DNA from: Phascolomyces articulosus | Taxonomy: Eukaryota > Mucoromycota > Mucoromycetes > Mucorales > Lichtheimiaceae | NCBI GenBank assembly: GCA_025677815.1 | Contig: JAIXMP010000006.1 | Coordinates: forward strand, 1,240,001 to 1,304,000 | Length of the DNA: 64,000 bases | Direction: 5' to 3' | In this document: piece by piece, positions 12,902 through 23,645 of the stretch | Numbering within the stretch: the first letter of the stretch is position 1 | Layout: every line of letters starts with the position of its first letter | Program-made: the position numbers and the translations under genes | The notes under the pieces: model-generated | What the model was told of the DNA's origin: nothing | Seen by the model: only the letters and a program-made list of their open reading frames with translations | Database searches by the model: none

Positions 12902-13897
12902 TTACACAAGTGCTAACTCCAAAGTCCATGTACGCCTTGCCCATAATCGTACAGATTTATCTTGTAATTCAACAGTATTTCCTTCCCACCAACATTTTCT
13001 CTAATAAAAAGTAAAACACAAAAAATCGAACCATGTAAATCATTTAGAAAAACATCAACAGAAATGATAATAATTATATATCACAATCCATTCTATTGTA
13101 CATTAATCATTGAAAAGAAATAACATCTCCCTAAAGATACTTACTGCAGGTTTACGCCAAAACAACAATAACTTTTGTGCAGTAGCTACCGGATTATCAG
13201 GACCTGCCATATTAAGCAATACCAATGCCATACTCATAACACAAGTACGAGCTGGTTCAAGAGCTCTATATCCCCATCGGTCCTGCCGATCGAATCCAGC
13301 ATCGCAAAGCATATCAATCAAGTGCTGTTCTGCCACGTTGTTCTCACGTGCAATATTCTTTTCCAAGGCAATAAAAATCTTGTCGTTTTGCTTCAAATGT
13401 TCACCACATAACAACTTGAGTTCTGATGTGTTTTTGGTTGTATTTGAGCAAGGCACACAAAAATATTCAAGTTCTTCTCGTAGTACAATAATAGGTTGCT
13501 TGTTACTCAACAATGGATGAAAGGAGACAGCCGATGAACTGTTATCAATCTTGGAAGCCCGATCATAACATTCTAAAACATGTTTCAGTGCAGCAGGATC
13601 AAAATCTACAAATGTAATTTCATCATCGTCTTCATCATCATAATGCCCATCTTCATCGGTTCCATTGCCATGGCTGCCATTAGCACCGCCTAATACAAGA
13701 CCATTAGGAAACATGACAATTAATAGACTTTCGGGTAAACTGACAAGGATTTCACGTTCAAGATCAATTCGTGATCCGCGCAAGTCAAGTTTGAGTACTT
13801 GTGGTATACTGTCTTCAAGGTCCTCATCATCAAGATCTTCTTCGACGGCATCAGGTCGTTGTTGGTAGATTAGATCATCATACGTAGTCACCGTCAT
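12902..13897 (-). CDS. WHI2: WHI2-like BTB/POZ protein
   Basis: Two exons (13897-13145 and 13000-12902) give 283 residues. The donor GTAAGT after 13145 and the TTATTAG acceptor before 13000 replace a short read-through tail with a well-conserved end (RKCWW...VRLWARRTWTLELALV). The BTB fold begins with LDLRGSRIDLEREILVSLPE and FPNGLVLG, which is characteristic of the fungal WHI2 group. In yeast, Whi2 with the Psr phosphatases acts in general stress response and restrains TORC1 under amino-acid limitation; the same role here is by family only. An acidic insert (about residues 80-95) interrupts the BTB domain. Its stop codon lies 3 bp from the convergent AQR stop, so the two 3' UTRs must overlap. 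Confidence 0.8.
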
Positions 13898-14298
13898 TTT
13901 GAGGAGTGAAGGAAAGAAAAAATAAAAATAAAAATAAAAATAAGGAACAAAAAAAGAGTGGTACAGAACCGTCGTTTGCTAACCCACTTTTTTTACGAAC
14001 TTGACCTCCTTTTTGGCCATACCAGAAATGGAAGGTCATCTTCAAGGGAACAACAGTTTAATGATTCACATGTATTATTTTATTGTATACAAATAATACT
14101 TTTTCTGGACTGTTGATTGTTTTTATTCTCATTTTTATACATATGTATAGAATAGTATATCATACAACAATTTCTTTTTTATATATATACAACAACATGA
14201 AGGAGAAAGGGAGACAATGGAGCAGGAGTTAGGAAAAAGAGGAGGAGGAAACGGAGGGGAAGAATGAAACATATATTGACATAAAAAAAGAACAATGA
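13898..14298. other. Intergenic: WHI2-like promoter and BED-gene 3' UTR
   Basis: Contains a short AAATA pentamer repeat near 13916-13942 (possibly part of the WHI2 5' UTR) and AT-rich sequence. Nothing else was seen. Confidence 0.5.
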
Positions 14299-15477
14299 TT
14301 ACAAACTTCCATCCATACCAGTTGGTCGATGCATTACCCTGGAATTATGGTTGCTATGATGATGTGTTGATGATGAACTGACAATGTCATTGGCCTGATG
14401 ACCACTACCCGTATTATTGCTACTTCCAGTGTTACTATTCACATTACTGTTACCACCACTGACAGTATGAGCATGAATAATTCGACTGATTGTTGCGCCT
14501 GATGATGTAGAAGGTGCTGAATTAGACGATGAAGGCGATCTTGGACCCATACCATTGGATATGCCAGAGTCGAAAGATTGTGCTAAAGAATTCTGTTGAT
14601 TTTGTGGTTCTTGAGGAATAAGATCATAATGTTCTTCTTTCAAAAGATATTGTTGTAATACATGAGATTTTGGAACAGCATAACCTGGACGCATGCGTTT
14701 TAAAAATGTTGCAAATTCTTGGTTATCTACTACATTGAATGGTATATTTGCTGAAAATAAAGCACGTGCAAGATTATAATCCAACATGCGTTGAGACATG
14801 GGATCAGATGATGCGAGATTACCAGGTGTGTCAGTAGTACCGTTGCTATTACTGCTGCTATGATGGCTATTACTAGTTGGATGATGATGATAGTGATGAT
14901 GATGAGGATTTGAATATGAATGAGGAGATGGTGATGATGGAGATGATAAATTTTCATACCGATTATTCATATTATTGTTATTACCGGATGATAATGAAGA
15001 AGATGTAGTCGAGGATGACTGTTGCTGCTGGATTGTTGTTACCGCAGCTGCTGCACGTAGTGCTGCTGAATTGGCAGTAGCAAGACTATTACTCGCTATT
15101 GTCGATAATGCTCTATCTATTTCTATTGTTTGATATGAAGATGATGATGATGATGCCTGTTGTTGTTCATGAGTATTTTGTTGCTGAGCTTGTTGCTGTT
15201 GACGCTGTTGTAAAAGTTGAAGCACTTCCTGTGTCATGGCCGATCGTTGCGTAGCTTGTAAAGTTAACGATTTACCACGAGCAGCTTCTTTTTGCAACAA
15301 GTCTTCATGCAATGTTTCCGGGATCTTTGTACATTTTCGTATCAAATGTTGGTGAAGTCGAGTCACACCACATGCTTGCTGATGATTACAATAGTTACAT
15401 TTCGCTTTACGACCTTTCCCATCGGGTGCATCCACAATTGTAAAATATTGCCAAATACTACTTTGGGGTCGTGGCAT
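14299..15477 (-). CDS. BED-type zinc-finger protein with long low-complexity tail
   Basis: A single open frame of 392 residues starts at the ATG at 15477. The N-terminus is a BED finger: conserved aromatic residues W9 and F12, then C27-x2-C30, H44 and C49. BED fingers bind DNA and occur in transcription factors and domesticated hAT transposases. After the finger comes a Gln-rich coiled segment (about 85-115), Ser- and His-rich stretches (the latter about 200-215), a conserved-looking block (MLDYNLARALFSANIPFNVV, about 240-260), and a Ser/Asn/Gly-rich tail. The block LARALFSANIPFNVVDNQEF resembles the segment that follows BED in hAT-derived proteins, but no RNase H catalytic core is present. 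It is probably a domesticated, truncated hAT-type regulator; this last point is inference. Confidence 0.7.
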   Translation of the reverse strand: MPRPQSSIWQYFTIVDAPDGKGRKAKCNYCNHQQACGVTRLHQHLIRKCTKIPETLHEDLLQKEAARGKSLTLQATQRSAMTQEVLQLLQQRQQQQAQQQNTHEQQQASSSSSSYQTIEIDRALSTIASNSLATANSAALRAAAAVTTIQQQQSSSTTSSSLSSGNNNNMNNRYENLSSPSSPSPHSYSNPHHHHYHHHPTSNSHHSSSNSNGTTDTPGNLASSDPMSQRMLDYNLARALFSANIPFNVVDNQEFATFLKRMRPGYAVPKSHVLQQYLLKEEHYDLIPQEPQNQQNSLAQSFDSGISNGMGPRSPSSSNSAPSTSSGATISRIIHAHTVSGGNSNVNSNTGSSNNTGSGHQANDIVSSSSTHHHSNHNSRVMHRPTGMDGSL

Positions 15478-16751
15478 GCTGCTGTTTTCTATATACAAGA
15501 TCTATAGGGGTCGATTGTTAGATCGAAAAAGTATCTTTGGAATGCATAAAGTAATAACGTATCCAAAAATACGAAAAAAGTTTAAAACGGGTTTATTACC
15601 TTGGTTTCTATTTTAAACAGGAACAAAAAAAAATAATAACCCGCTTCACTGAAGGTTATATTTTTTGACTCTGTTTTTGTTCCGCCAAGACAATTATATG
15701 ATTTCTACTATGAGGATTGAGTTCTGTTGAACACATGCGTTTATTGTTCTACCTATATTGTATGAACCATAAATTTTGAAACACAAGCTGTTACCGATCC
15801 AAATGAGGTCATCGAAGAGCACAACATTAAACCTGAATTGTACTACATGAAAACCTGAAGTTACAACCAACAGTCAATTGTTTGATCTCGTTAATCTAAA
15901 CAATAATGATGGTCAACTTTTATTCTGTTTTATGGTATATTTCTTGAGTACGTTAGTAGCAACAAAAGAACAGGTTCTACTGTGTAATGCATATTGTAAA
16001 AGAGTTACAGTATACCACAATATAGAGTAATAGGTGTAGATATATATATCACTATTTTTATTTTATTTTATAAAAGAATCCACTTAAATAAAATTAAATA
16101 AAACAATAAGCATAAATCTTGAGGCGAATATGCAGAGGAAAAAACAAGTTGCATATATCGGACGATAGCATTAGAGACTAATCTAGATTTTCTTACTTAT
16201 TTCATGCATAAAAAAGGCCCATTTGAACTACTTCATAGCATCTGGAGAATTCATACACACACCAGACTCTAACAAGAGTGTTTTCTGAAGGAAGTTATTT
16301 CAGCTAAAAAGTGAGTATATAAAATTTGCAGATAGTAGCAAAATAACAATAATAACAATAGAGCTGCGATAATATGTAGGGTCCACCTCAGTTCATGATC
16401 ATAAATTCTGCAATCGTGCGTTACTTGTCTTCGTAATTCCAAAAACAAATATAAATTGAAGTCGCATCCTTTGGATCATATTAAAATAGAGATCCTGTCT
16501 TCCATTACCATCGAAAGTGAAGTTAAATAGTAGCGGAAAATAATATGGTTATAAAAGACAGATATACGGTTAAATGTTCCATAATAAATATCTATCAGTG
16601 AAAATTATTTAATATATATATCGACAAGTGGTAAAGAATAAAGATATCATCGTGTTTGTAAACATTAATTGTAATAGTTGTAGTAATAGTAGTAGTTACA
16701 TGTATATACAAAGTTATTAATTAAAAAGTAAAGAAACTGTTAAATAAATGT
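15478..16751. other. Intergenic, no feature recognised
   Basis: About 1.27 kb between the BED-gene start and the ACR3 stop. It should hold the BED-gene promoter and ACR3 3' UTR. No conserved open frame, RNA gene or repeat was found on either strand. Confidence 0.5.
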
Positions 16752-18292
16752 CTAATTTATATCTTTCTTATTGATTGTCATGAGTGATGAACGAGTAGAC
16801 CAATTCAACTTTCGCCTGAACAGCATAGCAACATATGTGAGAGCCAAGAGCACTAACAAAAAAAAGACCGATAACCAATTAGTAAAAAGGAGAAAGAAAA
16901 ATAACATGATAAATTAAAAATGTATAAAGTGCATTTACCTGGAACTTCAATCAAGGCGCCTACTGTAGCTGATAATGCTTGCGCAGAACGAATACCGTAA
17001 GTTCCTACGGTTACAGCAATTGCCAATTCGAAATTATTACTACTGCCCGTAAATGCTTGGGTAATAACAATTTCATAAGGAACGCCTAATGCTTTCAACG
17101 CAAAAAACGTGGCAAAAAACATAATACAGAAATAGACTGCCAAAGGAACAGCAACACGGAAAACAGAACCAATGTTTTCAATGATTTGGTGGCCTTGATT
17201 AGCAAACATAATAGTAATGGTATAGATTAGACCAATCAATGCCAAATGGCTCATAAATGGCACAAATTTATCTTCGAACCATGGCCGCCCTTTAAAATGA
17301 ATAAGAGTGTATCGCGTGGCAAGACCAGCAAGTAAAGGGATACCCAAATAAATTAAAACAGATTGTGCAACTGGCCAAATCTCAACATGGACTGTCATTT
17401 GAGTTTCTGCACCAAACCAGGAGGGTATAATGTTGATAAATAAAACAGCATATGGAGAATAAAGAGCAATTTGTAATAGGGAATTGATAGCAACAAGCAT
17501 GGCACCAAAAGTATCATCTCCATGAGCCAAATGGATCCATATTAAAACCATTGCTATACATCTTCAATTTCCTTGGTCACGTGTTAGTATATTTTAAATT
17601 TTGTAGAGTTAAACGAATCTGATACAGATATAGGGGGAAATGGGAAGTCCGAGTTAAGCGAAAGAGTCGAATTTATTGTTTGCTTACCTAGCTAATCCGA
17701 TCATCACGACTCCTGCTCGGAATTCTGCATGATCAGGTAATGTTGCCCAAGCTAAAGCTGTCATAACAATAGGACCAATGACAAAGTTGATTAGAATTGA
17801 TATTGCAATTTGTATCCATATAGGTTTGGATACCAAAATTTTATAAAGTTTTTCATATTTGACGTCCACCATAATAGGGTACATCATCAGTAATAGACCA
17901 ATGGCGATAGGAACCGAAACAGAGCCAAATTGGACAGTTTCAAATGAATGTTGTACACCGGGAACATAGTAACCAATGAGGACACCAATAACCATTGCCA
18001 GAAAAATAAATACAGCTAAATAACGATCGAGAAAACTCAAACGACGAGTCGATTCTACTGTCATATGCAAAAAAAAGAGCGTGTTAAATACAAAAGCAGA
18101 GAGGAAAACCGGTTTACTTCTTCTTTGAGTACTATGAACAGAATAATAATAGCAATAACCTTGTTTTACTCCAGGCTGGTTCTCAATAGATACTGTTGTA
18201 TGTCCCTCATGTTGATCTGACAAGGCCGATTCGTCATTTCTTGATTCATGATCAATGGGATCAATATTCTTTTCGACTTTATGGCTTCCCAT
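16752..18292 (-). CDS. ACR3: ACR3-type arsenite efflux transporter
   Basis: Exons 18292-18118, 18057-17688, 17561-16939 and 16852-16752 give 422 residues. About ten hydrophobic segments follow the ACR3/BART pattern. The cysteine shown to be essential in bacterial Acr3 is present in GLARCIAMVL and is rebuilt exactly across the second junction; the matching TM9 glutamate is present in GSSNNFELAIA. The protein exports As(III) through the plasma or vacuolar membrane. The first intron (18058-18117, 60 nt) is a multiple of three with no stop, so retention adds 20 hydrophobic residues (442 total); splice signals and a pyrimidine tract favour removal. An upstream mini-exon (18429-18389, with its own ATG and a GTAAGT donor) could splice in frame to the AGC codon near 18284 and give a different N-terminus. 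No arsC or arsenic regulator lies nearby. Confidence 0.9.
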
Positions 18293-18773
18293 ATATACAA
18301 AATGGATGAAAGAAAAAAGATAAGATCAACTCCGAAGTTTCAGGTTGAAAAATGCGATCTTCCATCATCAAAGTCACAGATAACTTACCTTTGATTCGAT
18401 AAGATACTTAATGGATCAATAGCTCCCATTATTACAGTTTGTCCATATCTAACCTATGGTCAAGTAGGAGTGACCTTTTTTTTGAAGTGGGTTCATCTAA
18501 CAATCCAACCTATACTTTGTGTCTATCGTTTTCAATTTCATCACCAGCAACAATAAAATGGCAACAAGGCAACAATGCGCTCCGAGCTGCCTTAGTCGTT
18601 AAAAGTACTGGGTACACAATTCATAACTATTGCATCCTGTAGATTCCAAGGCAAAATATGGTCATTCAGAGCTATTATTACTAGCTACGTATCAAATACA
18701 TTATAATAAGGAAGCTGAAAACAGTCTGTGATTTTATTTTGCAAAATTATTATATATTATATAATAGTAACTT
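18293..18773. other. Intergenic: ACR3 promoter / HET-1 3' end
   Basis: Contains the possible alternative ACR3 first exon (minus strand 18429-18389). Otherwise no feature was seen. A short plus-strand open frame (18439-18642) is judged spurious. Confidence 0.4.
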
Positions 18774-20420
18774 CTATTGAATTAAAAATGTTTTTCTGGG
18801 TAAATTACAATCAGAGAAAAGATATTCAGGTCTACTTATACTACATACACCAATTGTTTTATAGTATCTTTCTCTAGGCTTCTTTTTTAACACAGGATAA
18901 TAATATATACTATCAAAGTCATTAAGATGCTCTACAAAAGGAATTCCAGAAAGTATTACATATTGTGTAAAAGGTTCAATCATCTCTTCCGTTAATTCAT
19001 CGAAATAGATTTCGGCAAACTCTTTATCGTAAAAATGATTAGAAGAACAATGGAAGGAAAAGCTCTCTTTCTGAATCTTCATGAATTTGGATAGTTTTCG
19101 TAATTCATTTGAGATAGAGTCAATAGAGTCTTTATCGTTATTATTATTACAACCGTAATTTGCACCAGACAATCTGATATTTTTTGTCACATTTGATCCA
19201 GGTAATTGAATAGCCACGTCAAGTCGATAATTACTATTTTCGTCGTTATTAGGAATAGGTGCTACATCTTTTACTTGTGAAGATAGAGAGTTCCTATTAT
19301 CGGTTAATTGTTCGTTGGTAATATAGGTGCAAGTAACACGCATCATCCTTTTTCCAATGATATCATAATTCCGAAAAGTTGTGTTTGCAGCAATAGATAA
19401 ATCGTGCACTCCATCCACGCCAGTCCAAGACGGTAGAAATTTGTACTTTTGTATTGTTGATGCATAGTCATCACCAATTTTTTTAAAAGCCAATATGCCA
19501 ATACTTTTTTTAGCTAAAAAACCGTAAAACTGGATTATCAATTCTTCGATAGGCAAATCGTAGTCGATGTCGATTTCTTTGATCAAGTCAGGAAAAAGGT
19601 GGATTAGAGCAAAAACCCTGTCGTGATCATTAGTACTGGTTCGTTGATGTGCTTGGTACAGAATTTCTTGAACGCTTAGTTGTGAAGGTGTCTTGTTTAA
19701 TATATTTATTTCATCCAGATACGTCAGATCTTCTCCCCACATGTGTATATTTCTGCCGACAATAAGTAATTTTTTTGATTTTACAGCTTCTTCAAAAGTC
19801 CATAAGCGCTTGAACCATCCATGTCTGTGTAACATTTTTTCGGCGTTGTAAAGATGTTCGTCCATATGTTGATCATCATCATAAACATCAAGTCCACAAA
19901 ATTCAGGAACAAGCACGACAGTGCATTCCGCATTGTTGTATATATGATGCATGTTGCTTATTTCATTTTGCTTTTCTATTTGGTTTTCTTGGTTGATGCA
20001 CATCTGATCGTACCATATATATTTAATGTTGAATTGCTGACATATGCGTTGAATGATACCTTCAAATTTGACTTGTTTCACATTGTCTGATGTACCATAC
20101 TGAATCGAATTCAAAGTCTGTCTTATACTGTTCGTTTCAGGAGAAATGATCTTGTGTAAACCTTGATCGTTCCGCTCATATTTTCCAGTAGTTTCATTGA
20201 ATATACTGTCCCCAGACTGATTCCAGGAATACGATAACGTACAGTATCCTTCGTCTATTTCAGAACCGTTGACCACTTTCATGTCAGAAATACGAACAAG
20301 TTTGGTAGGCATGAATTCTGGTTTGCGTAACCGGCTTGGGATTTTCCGAGGTGGTTTATCACGTTTGACATATTCACCTTTGTACCTGACCCATTGTACA
20401 GTTTTGTAGGTTATATACAT
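18774..20420 (-). CDS. HET-domain protein, copy 1
   Basis: A single intronless frame of 548 residues from the ATG at 20420. An in-frame ATG at 20456 would add 12 residues, but the MYITY start is the one shared with copy 2. HET-domain blocks are clear: GYCTLSYSWNQ (about 58-68), IKYIWYDQMCINQEN (about 132-146), then a helix ending MHHIYNNAECTVVLVP, and WFKRLWTFEEAVKSKKLL (about 202-219). HET domains drive heterokaryon-incompatibility cell death in ascomycetes and are distantly related to TIR domains. The C-terminal 300 residues contain no NACHT, WD40 or ankyrin repeats that I can see, but carry FLPSWTGVDG (also found in other fungal HET proteins) and end in DCNLPRKTFLIQ. An AG acceptor just before the MYITY ATG allows a 5' UTR intron. 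It lies inside the territory of Hsp70 relics, upstream of the main array. Confidence 0.8.
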   Translation of the reverse strand: MYITYKTVQWVRYKGEYVKRDKPPRKIPSRLRKPEFMPTKLVRISDMKVVNGSEIDEGYCTLSYSWNQSGDSIFNETTGKYERNDQGLHKIISPETNSIRQTLNSIQYGTSDNVKQVKFEGIIQRICQQFNIKYIWYDQMCINQENQIEKQNEISNMHHIYNNAECTVVLVPEFCGLDVYDDDQHMDEHLYNAEKMLHRHGWFKRLWTFEEAVKSKKLLIVGRNIHMWGEDLTYLDEINILNKTPSQLSVQEILYQAHQRTSTNDHDRVFALIHLFPDLIKEIDIDYDLPIEELIIQFYGFLAKKSIGILAFKKIGDDYASTIQKYKFLPSWTGVDGVHDLSIAANTTFRNYDIIGKRMMRVTCTYITNEQLTDNRNSLSSQVKDVAPIPNNDENSNYRLDVAIQLPGSNVTKNIRLSGANYGCNNNNDKDSIDSISNELRKLSKFMKIQKESFSFHCSSNHFYDKEFAEIYFDELTEEMIEPFTQYVILSGIPFVEHLNDFDSIYYYPVLKKKPRERYYKTIGVCSISRPEYLFSDCNLPRKTFLIQ

Positions 20421-20747
20421 TGTCTGCTTAATTACTATAATATACGATTTTTTCATGTAAATTTTAATGTTAATTAATATAATAAATTCAAATATCTAAA
20501 AATGAAAAACACGTACTTTCGGTTATCCTTGAGTAGCTTTATAAACCTATAGAACCACAAAGAGAGCACTTGAGAGACGGTTGCGATGATTAATATCCGT
20601 TTTTCAATTAATTTCAGTCCAGAAAATCTTTCAAATGAATGGAGTTATTTTTTTTTTGAAAATTAAACAAACAGTGATTGTGGAAATGGAGCAATGTACA
20701 ACAGGGAAAAAAGAAGTAAAATAAACTGAATGGCTTTTTATCCAAGA

Positions 20748-20863
20748 TTATGAATCGGCCTCAAACATTTGTGTAACCGTATCCAAAGCTAAGCCTAAAC
20801 TCCAAGTACCTGTATCATTGGAATTCATCATTCCAATTACTTGCAGGTTAGAAGCATTAGTTG
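20748..20863 (-). pseudogene. C-terminal exon-like fragment (relic X) upstream of HET-1
   Basis: The minus strand reads an open C-terminus of about 38 codons (for example NLQVIGMMNSNDTG and LGLALDTVTQMFEADS) ending in TAA at 20748, with an ATATCAG acceptor in front. It resembles the fragment at 6408-6600 in its LGL-x-x-x-V tail and shares the bases GTTTAGGCTTAG with others. No further exons were traced. The family was not identified. Confidence 0.4.
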
Positions 20864-21719
20864 CTGATATTAGTTATATTTTATAGTGATTAGCTTTTCA
20901 AACATTTATCCATGTATTTTATTACTATGTTGGTAATCTATATTGAAGCAGTATAAAAATCATTTGGCTTCTTGCTTAACATGGCGCGCCACATAAACCC
21001 ACATTAATTTTAAGTTTGCCAAACTTGAAACTACGCCACATCCAAAAATAAAAATGCAGCAGCCATTTTTTTTGCTCGTTTTTCTTGTTGATAAAAAATA
21101 GTATAGCCTACACTGATTTTAAATACCTTCTTTTGTTTGTGTGTCTGGAATATATAAACAATATAACGCAAGCGGCCTTAAATAGACTTTTTTCAGAATT
21201 GAAATTCTCTGGATTTTAGGATTTATATAGTTTAGCATGTATAGAATATTATGATTTGCAAATATGTTTTAAAATATGGGACTTAAGCAGAGAACAGCCT
21301 CATGATGCAACACATTTTTGTCCTCATTTTGATTCTAAAATCCCAATATGTAGCTGGTAAATTTCCATATTGTTGGGTTGAAAGATGATGCTTGCGCCAT
21401 CAATAAATGCTTTGAATCGACTTTTTATTTGATAAATCTTGCTCACTATCGATTAAATAGTATTGAATTCATGGCATATAAGATATCATATTACTTCTAT
21501 GTATGAAACAAAGTAGTTTTATCAAGTAAAATTTTGGATGAAACATCGTGAAAAAATGTCTGTTTATTAAGACTGTTTGGACCATAAGCCCAAGCATAAG
21601 AGTTTCCTGCCTAATAGGTAAGAAAGTTGTTATTAACTTTATCTGACTTTATCTTTGTTAATATTTTACACAGGAACAGCATTACTAATATTGTCTATGA
21701 GATGTTATTTATTTTATAG
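20864..21719. other. Intergenic, decayed
   Basis: AT-rich. It contains a perfect TGTGGCGCGCCACA palindrome near 20979-20992 (with one flanking mismatch). No intact coding sequence was found. Confidence 0.4.
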
Positions 21720-21827
21720 AATCTACTTTGATAAAACAGAAATTCGAATGGAAGCAGAATTTCTTAATGAAGAAAAACATAGAGTATGTATACTGTGATT
21801 TTGAAGCTGAAGATAGCTATATATAAT
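21720..21827 (+). pseudogene. Isolated last-exon relic of an HSPA12-like gene
   Basis: After a preserved TTTTATAG acceptor the plus strand closely matches exon 5 of the Hsp70-like genes, including an exact stretch encoding TEIRMEAEF, followed by a frameshift in the DFGTGQ region and a decayed end. It faces the opposite way to the nearby pseudogene B, which lacks this exon. Either it is a remnant of another copy or the end of copy B was inverted. Confidence 0.75.
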
Positions 21828-22148
21828 TTAGATTGATTCCATTATAAACATAGTGGGAAGCACAACAATACCGATATTTTTTATTTGTATAATTTTAGCT
21901 TAATTGCACTCAGGTACGCATTTATCTACAAAATGATCTTTATTCCATTTTAATACTTTCTTACATGTATTTTTCCTTTCTTTTCCACTTCATATAATTT
22001 TTTTCTCTTTAGTAATAATCATAATAACAGTATAAAAGATAACTATGATGTAAAATGTGTTCTAATAGTTTTGCTGTACAACAATGAAATATAAAATTAT
22101 CTATGTAACTGGATTTTCAAGTACGTAAAAGTGGTTGTATACCTGACA

Positions 22149-23645
22149 TTAACTAAAGCGTTCATCCTTCTTCATATTATACATATAAGGGATTTCGTTT
22201 CGTATATTTACAATGTGCTTCGTACCTGAACTACCAATATAATCATTTTCTGTTGCATAGCTAGATACCAAGGATGAGGCATTTGTCTGCCTTACAATAA
22301 ATAAATAACCACTTTTGAGCAGAATGCTCGAGCGGTAACTCTTCATTTTTTTTTGAACGAAGACACTGGTTGAAATACTCTGCACCGTCTGCCATTACTA
22401 TGCGCTTGTTGGAAGATGTATCGATTTTATTATCAAATTTGGTCTTAGCATTGATACTATAAGCCCATTTTGATATTCACGATACAACACCTCGAGGATG
22501 GACACCAGAATATACAGCTCTACGAATAACAGCTAAAACAGCAAGTTCTTCTGGATATATAATTTTTACTCTGGTATCTTGGAATATATTCCAGACTCCT
22601 CCGTTCTTTTGATATAAATATCTGAATGAATCAAGTCTACCAACAAGGAAGATGATATATAATCGAACATCATCAAGAAATTGTTTATACTGTCACTCAA
22701 TAAGTGATAGCTGTATATCAAATAAATCAAGACATATACATTACTATCTGTTCTTGAATAATAATAATTTTTTTAATTTGATTGGAACAAATACTTGCTT
22801 TTTTAGTTCCTTCCCCAAAAATTTCATTATTCCATCATCCAAATTTCTATCGTCGTCAAGCTACGTATATTTACTGATATATCGTCTACGTTCTCCGAGA
22901 GTGTTAATTCCAAATAGTATTCATCTACCTCATCAAGTTCCAGTTACTGGTATCAGTGAAATAATCCATCGTAGTGTTTATTTCTGGCGGAGTAAGCTTG
23001 CTCGCGACATCAAAGCCCAGTTTTGCTTTGAATAATAATTAATGGAATTCATTATTCAAAAGACATTACCACAACGCTCACCCATTCCTTCTGTCATTTC
23101 ATTTAGATCTCTTTTTCTTTCCTTCGACAAATTGGATCTTTATGAATTTTTTTACAAAATTCACTTGAAAAATCACTAGATCGACAGAACCACTCCCTAC
23201 ATAACAAACCATAATATGATCGTGGTTTTTTAGTTGTATTTGATCTGACATTGTTTCTTCACAATAGAGTACTGCTGCATCAGATTCTGTAATAAGAATA
23301 AGTCGGTCATCCGGGTCCGAATACGTAACAGGCACTTCTGGTATAGCTGCTTGTCGCATCAAGCTTCCGACCCCATCTGACCAAACAGCAGCGGGGACTG
23401 TAAGAAAATAACGGAAGGTATCTGTATGATAATTTTTGGCAAATTTACGCGATAACTTTTGTAATGTATGCTCATGTAAAACAGTCAAATAACCTGGTGT
23501 TGCTTGGAGTGATGTCCAGTATTTTATGCAATAATCAACAATCTAATTAATACATCAAGAGAAATATATATTATATGATTGTTTCTATTATGTTACCTCA
23601 ATATACGTATATAGCAATTGATTTTCGAGGGGTTAAACCATATTA
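22149..23645 (-). pseudogene. Decayed HSPA12-like gene, copy B
   Basis: Remains of exons 2-4 are recognisable. The exon 2 tail lies near 23615-23637. Exon 3 (about 23509-23099) still shows HEHTLQKLSRKFAKNYHTDTF, a degenerate connect motif SDAAVLYC, and phosphate-2 changed from CDAGGGTVD to CYVGSGSVD. Exon 4 (about 22650-22150) shows decayed FLVGG and CPAERAALAV segments with several stops. The segment between FQVNF and GMGES is lost or scrambled, exon 1 was not found, and no exon 5 follows on this strand. It cannot make a functional ATPase. Confidence 0.85.

Noticed and set aside
13110..13520. Plus-strand open frames opposite the WHI2-like gene
   Set aside because: Antisense shadows of a well-supported minus-strand gene.
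20979..20992. TGTGGCGCGCCACA palindrome as a regulatory site of HET-1
   Set aside because: Single occurrence over 500 bp upstream, not seen before HET-2; left as a remark only.
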